Of a stretch of 64,000 nt of DNA, positions 27,187 through 35,534 are shown piece by piece. Both the position numbers and the translations under genes were made by a program. The stretch comes from Acinetobacter sp. B51(2017) (GTDB taxonomy: Bacteria; Pseudomonadota; Gammaproteobacteria; Pseudomonadales; Moraxellaceae): assembly GCF_003711395.1 (NCBI RefSeq), contig NZ_PJRJ01000013.1:1-64000 (forward strand). Direction: 5' to 3'. The notes below the pieces were generated by a model, which had not been told where the DNA came from, made no database searches, and worked only from the letters and a program-made list of their open reading frames with translations. Numbering within the stretch: position 1 is the first letter of the stretch; each line of letters opens with the position of its first letter.

Positions 27187-28878
27187 CTAAGTATTTCCCT
27201 CGACTGCATTTTTGCCACTGGCTTTAACCCTTAATAAACTTTGATCGGCTTTATCTAATAAAGCTTTCCAAGAATCTGCACCTACAGCCACGCCAGCACT
27301 CACCGACACATATAAACTCGGATGCCCTTCAACATTGACAGGTGTATGACTAATCGCACAGCGCATCTGATCAGCAATATATAAAGCCGCACCAGAAGCA
27401 CAGTTTTCTAAAATCACTAAAAACTCATCCCCACCATAGCGCACCACCAAATCACTATTGCGTACATTGGCTTTGAGTTGCTCTGCAATATGCCGAATCA
27501 CATCATCCCCTACCAAATGCCCATACTGATCATTCACTTGCTTAAAATTATCAATATCTAGAACAATCAAGGCAGTATGTTCAAAAGGCTGCTCTTGATA
27601 AGCTTTTAAATTTAAATATTCTTCTAAAGCCACACGGTTAGAGACACCTGTTAGCGCATCGGTATTGGCTAAATTTTTAAGTTGAAAAGCTAAAGCATCT
27701 CGTTGCTTTAAAGTTTCTTTCATCTTTTCAATCGCATCAATAATAGTAAGCGAATTGTTTAAAACACGTTTACATTCAGGATCAATTAAATCTAGCAACA
27801 TATTTCGCGCTAAAATTAATGGCAAAAACACCTGATAACGGGCATAAAAAAAGGTAAACAACAAAGCCAATAAACAGACCATTGCCACTAAACACGAAAA
27901 GATAAACACTTGTTGCGTATCATGTTTCCTTGTTTCTACAATTTCTAAGCGCTTATTTAAAATATAGCGTTGTAAATCAAATATTACAGTAAAGTTATTC
28001 ACTGCCAATTCAGTGACTTGCTGAGAAGAATAACTATAACTTTGCCCCGTTTTACTCTCTTGTAACACCGTGGCAATCATAAGCTGACTTGGGGCTAAAA
28101 AATCTGTCTCAATACGCCGATGTAAATGCTCAAACTCAAGATTACGTTCTTGATTGGGCTGAATATTGGCGATTAAATTCCATAAATATTTAGAACGATT
28201 ATAGGTTTGTAACGTTTGCGAGATTTGTTGCTCATTAATCGGCTGATTAAAGGTTAGAGGTGCTTTAATATACGACACAATCCGACTCGCATCATCTTGT
28301 AAATCGCAAGTGATTAAAATCATGGCATAGTGATTGGTTGTATCATGCCCATAAGCATGTGATGCAATTAGAGTTTGCTTAAGCAAAGCATTCACCTGAT
28401 CCCAAACTGTAAACAACTTTTGAATTTCTTCATTGAGTTGTTCAATTTTACGCTCAGCACGAGGTTGCTTAACATAGTTATCAAAACTAGTACGTGCTTG
28501 CAGCAGTGCTGGCACAGTTTGTCGTCGCGCTTTATCGGCAATCTCGTCAAAACCAGCGATTTGTAAGGCATGGATGGTACGTTGCAGTTTTAAATCAACA
28601 TAGTTACGGTATTGTTGTAGTTGTAATTGATACTTGAGCTGGCTATCTTGAGGACTATGATTCAGTCGATTGCTAGGCAAGCGTTCTGCCAACATTGCTT
28701 CAGAGAAATTTGACATAGCAACTAATGCTTGGAGTTCTAACACGGTATGCTTGGCTTGTTGATAATCACGATAGCTAGTGACAATCCATGGCACAGCCAA
28801 CCCCATCAGGCACAGGACAACCACCAAGATTGAGACCTGCAAATGCATGCGAATACGCTCAGAACGTAGCTTAAACAT
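27187..28878 (-). CDS. Membrane-bound diguanylate cyclase (GGDEF)
   Basis: A 563-residue signalling enzyme. A helix at about residues 13-35 and a second near 315-345 enclose a periplasmic sensory region of about 280 residues that I cannot match to a named domain. A GGDEF domain occupies roughly 395-560 with the intact motif YGGDEFLVI. The inhibitory I-site RNSD sits five residues before it, so it should make c-di-GMP and be product-inhibited. The start is uncertain: ATG at 28878 is used; a TTG at 28914 and an ATG at 28848 are in frame. Confidence 0.9.
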   Translation of the reverse strand: MFKLRSERIRMHLQVSILVVVLCLMGLAVPWIVTSYRDYQQAKHTVLELQALVAMSNFSEAMLAERLPSNRLNHSPQDSQLKYQLQLQQYRNYVDLKLQRTIHALQIAGFDEIADKARRQTVPALLQARTSFDNYVKQPRAERKIEQLNEEIQKLFTVWDQVNALLKQTLIASHAYGHDTTNHYAMILITCDLQDDASRIVSYIKAPLTFNQPINEQQISQTLQTYNRSKYLWNLIANIQPNQERNLEFEHLHRRIETDFLAPSQLMIATVLQESKTGQSYSYSSQQVTELAVNNFTVIFDLQRYILNKRLEIVETRKHDTQQVFIFSCLVAMVCLLALLFTFFYARYQVFLPLILARNMLLDLIDPECKRVLNNSLTIIDAIEKMKETLKQRDALAFQLKNLANTDALTGVSNRVALEEYLNLKAYQEQPFEHTALIVLDIDNFKQVNDQYGHLVGDDVIRHIAEQLKANVRNSDLVVRYGGDEFLVILENCASGAALYIADQMRCAISHTPVNVEGHPSLYVSVSAGVAVGADSWKALLDKADQSLLRVKASGKNAVEGNT

Positions 28879-29144
28879 CGATCTATACGCCCTAAAGCCA
28901 ATAAAATTAAACAATACATACAGTGTTTATTCCTGTTACTTTAAAACGAAAAGTGTCTGAGGACTAGTGATAAACCTATCTGTTGATATTATTGTTGCGC
29001 ATTTACTCAAATAAAATAATGCTGCTTTGGTTTACCCTTTTAAAGTTTTAATAAAAATCAAAATCTTAAATAAATATGCTTTTTTTATAGGCAATAAAAT
29101 GATTTAGAACCTGATTTTTTTTATATTTTTTTCTTAAGAAAATA

Positions 29145-29173
29145 TTTACAGCTGCCACAAACAAGTGCATAAT
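29145..29173 (+). promoter_or_regulatory. Orphan promoter with palindrome over the -10
   Basis: TTTACA (29145-29150), exactly 17 bp, CATAAT (29168-29173), then GCACCGTAT. The -10 lies inside the perfect dyad GTGCAT-A-ATGCAC (29165-29177), a possible operator. Confidence 0.6.
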
Positions 29174-29179
29174 GCACCG

Positions 29180-29278
29180 TATTAGGGCGAGTTAAAAATA
29201 TTCCTCAGCAGATTTTTTAATTTACCCGCAGATTTTGGCTAAAAAACCCACTTTTCTTTGAAAAGTGGGTTTTTTTTA
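29180..29278 (+). ncRNA. Candidate small RNA of about 98 nt
   Basis: Defined by the promoter at 29145-29173 and the 14-bp terminator ending at about 29278, with no gene between. The body contains ATTAGGGCGAG near the 5' end, CTCAGCAGAT (29204-29213), and a second CGCAGATTTT about 20 nt later, so GCAGATTTT occurs twice. Parts recur in a decayed copy just downstream and in a minus-strand element at 29.6-29.7 kb. Not recognised as a named RNA; existence is inferred. Confidence 0.58.
29243..29277. terminator. 14-bp orphan terminator
   Basis: AAAACCCACTTTTC (29243-29256) pairs perfectly with GAAAAGTGGGTTTT (29260-29273), loop TTT, followed by T; the left flank is A-rich. Confidence 0.9.
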
Positions 29279-29300
29279 TGCAAATTAAAACTTAAATCAA

Positions 29301-29360
29301 ACTGTATTTTGCACCAAATTAGGGCACTATTACTCAGATTTTTTATTCTAGCTAAAAACT
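29301..29360 (+). repeat. Decayed tandem copy of the 29.2 kb RNA unit
   Basis: TGCACC-AA-ATTAGGGC matches TGCACC-GT-ATTAGGGC of the first unit. ACTCAG-ATTTTTTATT and CTAAAAA follow in the same order as CTCAGCAGATTTTTTAATT and CTAAAAA, with deletions between. The -35 and the terminator are lost. It looks like a degenerate direct duplicate offset by about 135 bp. Confidence 0.5.
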
Positions 29361-29605
29361 GAATATCAACTGGAATAGAAAAACACTCGGCTTGAATGAT
29401 CATGCCAAAAACATATTGCATTGATTTAAGCCAACAAGTGATACTTTTTTTATAAAGAGTCGAAGCAGCATTCAAAAATGTGTGAACTGTATAAGATTAT
29501 AAGAAACACTCTAGATAATAGATATTACTCGAACAGCAGACGAGTCAGCTTAAACAAGCAAAAGTTCAACATATATTAAGTTATATAGGTTTCAACATTG
29601 AAGAC

Positions 29606-29637
29606 AAAAAAAAGCCCAGCCTTGGGGAAAGCTGGGC
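29606..29637 (-). terminator. Orphan minus-strand terminator
   Basis: GCCCAGC / GCTGGGC stem (29614-29620 and 29631-29637), 10-nt loop, followed on the minus strand by eight T (29613-29606). Confidence 0.82.
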
Positions 29638-29716
29638 GGATAAAAACAATATCAATTTGTGGAGAATCACAAGGTTTAGGGGCTCGTGATCTGCTGAGTT
29701 ACAAAATATTTATAAC
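29606..29716 (-). ncRNA. Possible minus-strand small RNA
   Basis: A strong minus-strand terminator at 29606-29637 has no gene upstream of it on that strand within 3.5 kb. The presumed transcript carries CTCAGCAGAT (complement of 29689-29698) preceded by TTATAAATATT, echoing TTAAAAATATT and CTCAGCAGAT of the plus-strand unit at 29.2 kb, then a C-rich GAGCCCCTAAACC. The 5' end is a guess; I find no good promoter (best TTGGCT-15-TATTTT). Confidence 0.4.
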
Positions 29717-30189
29717 CCATAAAAGCCAACTAAACTAGTCAACTTTATGTGGAAAATTATGAAATAAAATTTAAGTGAAGTAAAGCCTACTAAAACGGTA
29801 TGTATTTTTTTTAAGCATATTTTTTAAGAAAAATGTGGTACAGTTCACATAATTTTTGAAAAAATTTTTTAGTGCCTCTTTTTGATCTTAAAGATGTTAA
29901 TTGAATAGCGATATTTTCTAAATTTATCGCTCATATTCAGTGAACTTTGTTACATGAATACAACACTATAAGAGTTTTTAACGATAAATTATAAAAAAAC
30001 AATCGTTTTTATCATGATTATTTTTCACACTATTTTTCACATTTTTTTAGTTTTTGGCGGATCAATTTTACTTATTCTTTTGTTCTAAAAAGTTTTTTCT
30101 TGGTTGACATCAGTTTTTCTATCTGATTATTTTTTGTCCTTTATCATATTTTAGAGTAAATAATCAAAATACAATCTTCTTTTACTTCA

Positions 30190-30217
30190 TTGACTTAATA
30201 AAATGTTACAATACAAT
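30190..30217 (+). promoter_or_regulatory. Porin promoter
   Basis: TTGACT (30190-30195), 16-bp spacer, TACAAT (30212-30217). This gives a leader of about 40 nt before the porin ATG at 30264, which has only a weak ribosome site. Confidence 0.55.
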
Positions 30218-30263
30218 TACTAGTGTAAATTTAATACATTTTTAAATATAACTGGTATCTCTT

Positions 30264-31154
30264 ATGAAAAAACTCGGTTTAGCCACTGCTCTATTATTAG
30301 CCGTAACCGGTGCTCAAGCTTACCAATTCGAAGTACAAGGTCAAGCTGAATACGTAGACACTACAGTAAATGACAAAGATTTTGTTGGTGGTGTTCAAGG
30401 TACTTACTACTTTAAAAATGTGGATGCGACTAAAGGTCCTTTAGCTGAAGCTGCGTTCTTAAACCATGCTTCTAACGTTGCAGTTGCATATAACTATGCT
30501 GAATTAGGCAACGACGGTATCGACCTTGTAGCACACAACTTTGGTGCCAAAGGTGAAGCTTACATCCCAACTTCAGTTGTTCCTGTATATGCAAGCGCAT
30601 CTTACAGCGCAACAATCGCTGATGCTAAAAACCAACTAACTAAAGCTGTTGGCCTTGAAGACAATGGCGACCGTTATGCATTAGAACTTGGTGCTTTAGC
30701 ATTACCTAACTTCTTAGTTGCTGTTGGTTATACAAGCGCTGCTAACCAAGCTGCTTATGATGCATTCAAAGTAGCGAACAACGGTGTTGTTGCAGGTTAC
30801 GGTGAAGCATTAACTTTAGGTGAAGACCAAGACGCAGTAACTGCACGTACTAAATACGTAGGTGGTATCGACGGTACTAACATGTCAGTTGCGTTTGAAT
30901 CTGGCTTAGTTTATGGCGATGACACTGCATTTAACTTAGGTTCTACGCTTTATGTAACTCCTAAATTAGGTTTAGGCGTGTCTTACTATGAATCTAGCTT
31001 TGCTACTTCTCCAGACTCAGCTTTAGGCGCAAACGTAAACTACTTCATCACTCCAGCTGTTGCTGTAGGCGCGTCATTTGTGAAAGCAAATGCAGAAGAC
31101 AACTCTTCTCTTGATACAGAAACTGTTGGCTTAAATGCTAAATTCCGTTTCTAA
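30264..31154 (+). CDS. omp33-36: Omp33-36-like outer-membrane porin
   Basis: A 296-residue outer-membrane beta-barrel. Signal peptide MKKLGLATALLLAVTGAQA, mature start YQFEVQGQAEYVD, and a C-terminal aromatic residue (AKFRF) as needed for BAM insertion. It closely resembles my memory of the Acinetobacter Omp33-36 water/solute porin, which is linked to carbapenem permeability and virulence in A. baumannii. The alternation of short strands with GLGVSYYES-like turns fits a barrel. The codon choice looks like that of a highly expressed gene. A paralogue lies at 56922. Preceded by a 1.4 kb RNA-rich gap and followed by a strong terminator. Confidence 0.82.
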   Translation: MKKLGLATALLLAVTGAQAYQFEVQGQAEYVDTTVNDKDFVGGVQGTYYFKNVDATKGPLAEAAFLNHASNVAVAYNYAELGNDGIDLVAHNFGAKGEAYIPTSVVPVYASASYSATIADAKNQLTKAVGLEDNGDRYALELGALALPNFLVAVGYTSAANQAAYDAFKVANNGVVAGYGEALTLGEDQDAVTARTKYVGGIDGTNMSVAFESGLVYGDDTAFNLGSTLYVTPKLGLGVSYYESSFATSPDSALGANVNYFITPAVAVGASFVKANAEDNSSLDTETVGLNAKFRF

Positions 31155-31173
31155 TATTTAGAAACTGAATCTA

Positions 31174-31199
31174 AAAAAGGACGCTAATGCGTCCTTTTT
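31174..31199. terminator. Convergent terminator after the porin
   Basis: An 11-bp stem AAAAAGGACGC / GCGTCCTTTTT with loop TAAT; abuts the stop of the convergent carrier gene. Confidence 0.92.
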
Positions 31200-33161
31200 C
31201 TATTCTTGGCGAACCAAGCTTAAAAAGTGTAAATGTCGTTCATATTGATCAATAATATCTTGCAATAAATCTTCTTCAGTCCACTCCATCACATCATAGT
31301 TTTGACCACCTTCGCGTAAAAATACCTCAGCTTGGTAATAACTATTTTGCTGATGTTGCGGCATAAAACTTGGCGCTAAGGTTTCGCGTGTCACCACTTG
31401 ATAAACAAAGTTCATCTCGTTTTGATGATTAACGCGTAGTTGCAAACCATGTTCGATCTTTATAATCTTAACCTGCAAACCACGCCGATGAAATTCGGCT
31501 TGAATTTGCTTAAAAGCACGGCAAACTTGATGTTGAATGTAGGCATCTACCTCGGCTTGGGTATGTGGATAATGCATAATTAAACCTAAACGCTGTTGCC
31601 AACTGCGTGGATTTTGAATGGCACGCGGGGTAATTCTTGCTTCAGCTAAGGCTTGCATTTTGGTGGCATCTAAATGGAGCGCTCTAATTAATCCCCAACA
31701 AATCAAAAGCATAATTAAGGTAAAAGGCAAAGCACTCATAATCGTTGCTGATTGTAAAGCACCTAGGCCACCCACCAATAGCAAAGTAATGGCCAATGTT
31801 GCCATCACCACAATCCAAAACAGACGTTGCCAAATAGGAGAGTGTTCAGATTCGGCTGTGAGGTAGTCGATCACTAAGGCACCTGAATCGGCCGAGGTCA
31901 CAAAAAATAACGTAATCAACAAGGTGGCTAAGATGCTCATAACTTGACTGAGCGGTAAATGCTGTAAAAACTCAAACAGTGCCATAGATGAGTCACGTTG
32001 TACTACAGCCATGAGTGTCGTATTCCCCTCATGCAAAATACTATATAGCGCAGCATTCCCCATAAAGCCCATCCAAATGAGCGTAAATCCAGTAGGAATC
32101 AGCATTACCCCTACAATAAATTCGCGAATTTGACGCCCTTTAGACACGCGGGCAATAAACATCCCCACAAAAGGTGACCATGAAATCCACCAAGCCCAAT
32201 ACATAATCGTCCAACCACCAATCCAATCATCAGATTGATAAGCATATAAATTAAAGGTCATGGCAAATAAGTTAGAGCTGTACTGTCCAATGTTTTGAAT
32301 GGTGGTTTGCAGCAAGTAAATACTTGGTCCACTCAAAAATACAAATAGTAATAAGATGATAGCAAGTAACAAATTCAGTTCAGCTAAGCGCTTTACCCCC
32401 TTATCTAGACCTAGACAGACTGATGTCGCTGCCATAGTACTCACCACAACAATGAGCAGCACTTGCATCGTACTAGACTGAGGTAAGCCAAATAAATAAT
32501 TGAGACCCGAATTAATTTGGGTAACCCCAAAACCTAAGGTGGTGGCCACGCCAAAGACTGTGCCTATGGTGGCAAAGGTATCTATCCCATCACCAATTGG
32601 CCCATAAATCTTATTACCAATAAGCGGATACAGCGCAGAACGAATCTTTAACGGTAATTGATGTCGATATGCAAAATAAGCCAAAGACAACGCTACAATC
32701 GCGTAAATTGCCCAAGCATGTAAACCCCAATGGAAAAATGTGACTCGCATGGCTTGCTGTGCGGCAGCTAAGGTTTCCCCTTCACCAAGCGGTGGTGACA
32801 CATAATGCATCACAGGTTCAGCCACGCCAAAGAACATCAATCCAATCCCCATGCCTGCGGTAAATAGCATGGCGAACCACGAAGCATTGCTATATTCGGG
32901 CTGACTATGATCAGGTCCAAGTTTGATTTTGCCCATTTTAGAGGCAGCAATATAAATCAGCAGGATTAGAAAAATGGCAACACTCAGCACATAAAACCAA
33001 CTAAAGGAATGGGTAATCCACTGGTTTAAACGTTGAGTAAGTAGATCAAAACTATTGGGTGCCAAAAGCAAACTTGCTAAGAAAATAACAATAATGGCAA
33101 CAGTACTAAAAAAAACATTTGGCTTAATATTACTCGACCAAGATGTGTTTTTTGAGGGCAT
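31200..33161 (-). CDS. BCCT-family choline/betaine transporter
   Basis: A 653-residue betaine-choline-carnitine transporter with twelve helices and a C-terminal cytoplasmic extension of about 140 residues. The family Trp-rich segment is present as YWAWWISWSPFVGMFIARVS, and the substrate-site region GMGIGLMFFGVAEP is near residue 100. Length and C-tail resemble BetT, a proton-driven choline carrier, but Gly-Met-Gly-Ile-Gly near 100 is also seen in other BCCT members. Start at 33161, which has a near-perfect TTGGAGGAG site; a longer in-frame start is rejected. No bet genes are adjacent. Confidence 0.9.
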   Translation of the reverse strand: MPSKNTSWSSNIKPNVFFSTVAIIVIFLASLLLAPNSFDLLTQRLNQWITHSFSWFYVLSVAIFLILLIYIAASKMGKIKLGPDHSQPEYSNASWFAMLFTAGMGIGLMFFGVAEPVMHYVSPPLGEGETLAAAQQAMRVTFFHWGLHAWAIYAIVALSLAYFAYRHQLPLKIRSALYPLIGNKIYGPIGDGIDTFATIGTVFGVATTLGFGVTQINSGLNYLFGLPQSSTMQVLLIVVVSTMAATSVCLGLDKGVKRLAELNLLLAIILLLFVFLSGPSIYLLQTTIQNIGQYSSNLFAMTFNLYAYQSDDWIGGWTIMYWAWWISWSPFVGMFIARVSKGRQIREFIVGVMLIPTGFTLIWMGFMGNAALYSILHEGNTTLMAVVQRDSSMALFEFLQHLPLSQVMSILATLLITLFFVTSADSGALVIDYLTAESEHSPIWQRLFWIVVMATLAITLLLVGGLGALQSATIMSALPFTLIMLLICWGLIRALHLDATKMQALAEARITPRAIQNPRSWQQRLGLIMHYPHTQAEVDAYIQHQVCRAFKQIQAEFHRRGLQVKIIKIEHGLQLRVNHQNEMNFVYQVVTRETLAPSFMPQHQQNSYYQAEVFLREGGQNYDVMEWTEEDLLQDIIDQYERHLHFLSLVRQE

Positions 33162-33282
33162 AACTCCTCCAAATATTATTTTATAAAGGATAGACCAGAC
33201 GGTCACAGACAGCGTTCAAAAGAACAAAAGACGAGTTCAGCGCAAAAAATAAACTCAAATCTAGCCTAGACTAATGAGGCTC

Positions 33283-33302
33283 AAAAAGCAGTAAGCTTAC
33301 TG
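33283..33302 (-). terminator. Short terminator after the channel-like gene
   Basis: Palindromic CAGTAAGCTTACTG (33289-33302), followed on the minus strand by CTTTTTG. Short stem, moderate support. Confidence 0.5.
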
Positions 33303-33308
33303 TAACGC

Positions 33309-33986
33309 TTAAGATTTTGGTGAATGGCGAATATATTGCAAAGCAATTAAGCGCGAGACAATCACCGCTAGATACATCACACCACAAAACATTTGTAACA
33401 TGGCAAGCACACGCGCGAGTGGACTAACCGGCATAATATCGGACAGGCCCGTTGCTGATTGCAGACTAAAACTTAAAAACAATAAATCGAGCCAATTTTG
33501 CAGTTCTGCTGCACTAGAATGACTAAAGCTATTTGGAATAAATAACTGACATGCGCTATATAAAAAGGCAAAACCCCATGCCAATAAGGTAAATACAGCG
33601 CCAGCAGCAAACAGCTCGTCTAGAGTTAAATAACGATCTTCAAACATATAACGCAGCAAGCCATAAGCTGCACTAAAATAGGCAAGCGCTTCAAAAATAT
33701 GTGCGCTCATTTGTAGCAAAGTTGAGGATGCACCCAACATAATCAAACATGACAGCACCACTGCCATACCCACAAAAGTAAGCCCCAAGATAGTAAACAC
33801 AGGCGTCTGACGAATGACTTTGGCAATCACCAACAATACCAACACGCCAAGTAACCACATTAAAGTACGGTAAGATTGGCTATAATTACTAAATAGTGCC
33901 AATAACAACATCAAGCACTGTAAAGCCAACAACCATGCTGAAGGTAAACGCTGAAAGCTCCGCCAAAAATCTACAAATGCCTGCAT
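33309..33986 (-). CDS. Potassium-channel-like membrane protein (Ion_trans_2)
   Basis: A 225-residue membrane protein with about six hydrophobic segments. The last part has the layout helix, pore loop, helix (about residues 127-215). The pore loop reads SLQSATGLSDIMP, where a K+ filter would read TVGYGD. So the Thr and the Asp are kept but the GYG core is not, and ion selectivity cannot be assumed. Lies downstream of, and on the same strand as, no close partner. The BCCT gene follows 148 bp later on the same strand. Possibly osmotic or ionic homeostasis. Confidence 0.7.
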   Translation of the reverse strand: MQAFVDFWRSFQRLPSAWLLALQCLMLLLALFSNYSQSYRTLMWLLGVLVLLVIAKVIRQTPVFTILGLTFVGMAVVLSCLIMLGASSTLLQMSAHIFEALAYFSAAYGLLRYMFEDRYLTLDELFAAGAVFTLLAWGFAFLYSACQLFIPNSFSHSSAAELQNWLDLLFLSFSLQSATGLSDIMPVSPLARVLAMLQMFCGVMYLAVIVSRLIALQYIRHSPKS

Positions 33987-34060
33987 ATTATTTTCACCGC
34001 TTGGTTTTTATGCAATGCTAACTTAGCATGAATCTAATCGGCCAATGAGCACAATATTGT

Positions 34061-34576
34061 ATGAAAATCACAGCCAAAATCCGTCAAGAGATCACACAGA
34101 TTGAATTACGGGATGATTTATCCAAAGATAAAAAAAATTCTAATATCATTCATATTGCTTGTGCTAGTTGTGCAGGTGTATCCATTCAACCATTACCCTT
34201 TGCCGATATTTTAGTGCTCACCCCCTTACAAGGTTATTTTGCCAGCCGTATTGCGGCTATTCATGGCGTACCATTAACGGAAAATCAAGCCTTAGATTGG
34301 GTCAAAGAAATTATTGGTTTAATGGGTTTAGGAATGTTGGCGCAGCAATTGGCACTTGGCGTTTGGAAAACCGTGACCTTTGGCTTTGGTGGTTTGCTGT
34401 CTATACCACTGGTCTATGGGTTGACCTATGCCATTATGAAAGTGGCAGATGTATATTTTGCCCGTAAAGCCCGTAATGAAAGCCTGAGCGAAGCGCAAAT
34501 TAAAGCGATTTGGCAACACGCCTTTCAACAAGGTAAACAACAGGGCGAAGCACAACAACAGCAAAAGGATGACTAA
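34061..34576 (+). CDS. DUF697 family membrane-associated protein
   Basis: A 171-residue protein. Its core (about residues 25-125) is a DUF697 domain: IHIACASCAGVSIQPLPFADILVLTPLQ, then a hydrophobic GFGGLLSIPLVYGLTYAIMK. This domain is often attached to Era-like GTPases (YcjF type), but no GTPase is present here. The C-terminus is a Gln-rich charged tail. The stop codon directly abuts the GTG start of the next gene, indicating translational coupling. Confidence 0.8.
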   Translation: MKITAKIRQEITQIELRDDLSKDKKNSNIIHIACASCAGVSIQPLPFADILVLTPLQGYFASRIAAIHGVPLTENQALDWVKEIIGLMGLGMLAQQLALGVWKTVTFGFGGLLSIPLVYGLTYAIMKVADVYFARKARNESLSEAQIKAIWQHAFQQGKQQGEAQQQQKDD

Positions 34577-35449
34577 GTGCCAAAACCATATTGTTATTTA
34601 GACACCCATATCAATAGCTTAAGTATTACGCAAAGCTTAGTTCACCTCCGCCAACAGCAGCCCTTCACGCCGCATATGCATACAGTGCTGTTGGCATTAC
34701 GTTTGGCTCAACCGCATTTAAAATCTGCTGATCTAAGCACCATCCATGCTTTTTTAGAGCAGATTGAAAGTGAACAGATTGTCAGCTTGGTGACTCAAAT
34801 CAAACAACAACTGACACGGATGCAAGTATTAAAGCTACAATATGAACAAGATGCAGTGTATGTCGCTTATTTAAAAGATCAAACCCAGCAGCTTGATGTG
34901 TGTATACAAACCCTTTGGGGCGATAGCATGTTGTTAACCCTGCAACTCAATAGCCAACTCCCGCAACCCACATGGCAACTCAAACAATCCGAAGCGCATT
35001 TAATTGCCACACAAGAAATTTTAACCACCCTCGATCCAGCGCAAAGCCCTGAACATAAAGTACTCGCACAAAGTGTAGAAGATGCCGTCGATCTTTGGGT
35101 CACTGCCAAAGATCCCAACGATGAGCATTTTTGGGATTATTTCCCTGCTATTTCTCTTGTTAGCGTATCTTTGGCAATTTATGAATTATTTAAACGCTAT
35201 CAACAACAAGAGATTAGTTGGCAAGAGTTTAAATGGATGGCCGCCAAAGTTTCTGGCTTAAAAGTGAGTAAAATTGCTGCCATTGGCTTAATGCTGGGTT
35301 TACCTGTCATTGGACAAGTCACAGGTGCCTATTTAGTGACACGCTTATTACTGAATGCTAAAGCCACATGGTTTGATCAAGACAGTGCCTTATACCGTGA
35401 TATACAACAGAAATTGAAACGCCAAAGACAAAGTAAATCATCAGAATAG
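34577..35449 (+). CDS. Unrecognised protein coupled to the DUF697 gene
   Basis: A 290-residue protein, GTG start immediately after the preceding stop. Residues 1-175 are soluble, helical and Gln/Leu-rich. Two hydrophobic stretches follow: PAISLVSVSLAIYELF near 190 and IAAIGLMLGLPVIGQVTGAY near 235, separated by an amphipathic loop. I do not recognise a family. Its tight coupling to the DUF697 protein, which has a similar Gly-rich hydrophobic segment, suggests the two form a membrane complex. Confidence 0.75.
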   Translation: MPKPYCYLDTHINSLSITQSLVHLRQQQPFTPHMHTVLLALRLAQPHLKSADLSTIHAFLEQIESEQIVSLVTQIKQQLTRMQVLKLQYEQDAVYVAYLKDQTQQLDVCIQTLWGDSMLLTLQLNSQLPQPTWQLKQSEAHLIATQEILTTLDPAQSPEHKVLAQSVEDAVDLWVTAKDPNDEHFWDYFPAISLVSVSLAIYELFKRYQQQEISWQEFKWMAAKVSGLKVSKIAAIGLMLGLPVIGQVTGAYLVTRLLLNAKATWFDQDSALYRDIQQKLKRQRQSKSSE

Positions 35450-35534
35450 TTATGTAATACATGGCCTGAATTTGTATTTTTTACTTAAATTTCACACAGC
35501 ACACACTAAACAATAATAAATTCAGGCTAGAAAC

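Larger units (their letters stand above)
28879..30263. other. 1.4 kb gene-free region with several RNA signals
   Basis: Very AT-rich. No convincing protein gene on either strand. It holds an orphan promoter-terminator unit on the plus strand (29145-29278), a decayed copy of that unit (29301-29360), an orphan minus-strand terminator (29606-29637) and the promoter of the porin gene (near 30190-30217). From 29720 to 30180 I see only AT-rich sequence with many T and A runs and a possible extra promoter TTGACA-18-TATTTT at 30104-30133. Confidence 0.6.

Noticed and set aside
29305-29330. An NtrC-like site GCACCAAATTAGGGC in the decayed copy
   Set aside because: The left half fits but the right half deviates at several positions; better explained as homology to the neighbouring RNA unit.
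29239-29475. A 78-codon open frame on the minus strand in the RNA-rich gap
   Set aside because: It runs through the perfect 14-bp terminator and through the decayed RNA copy, has no ribosome site and no protein-like composition. Treated as chance.
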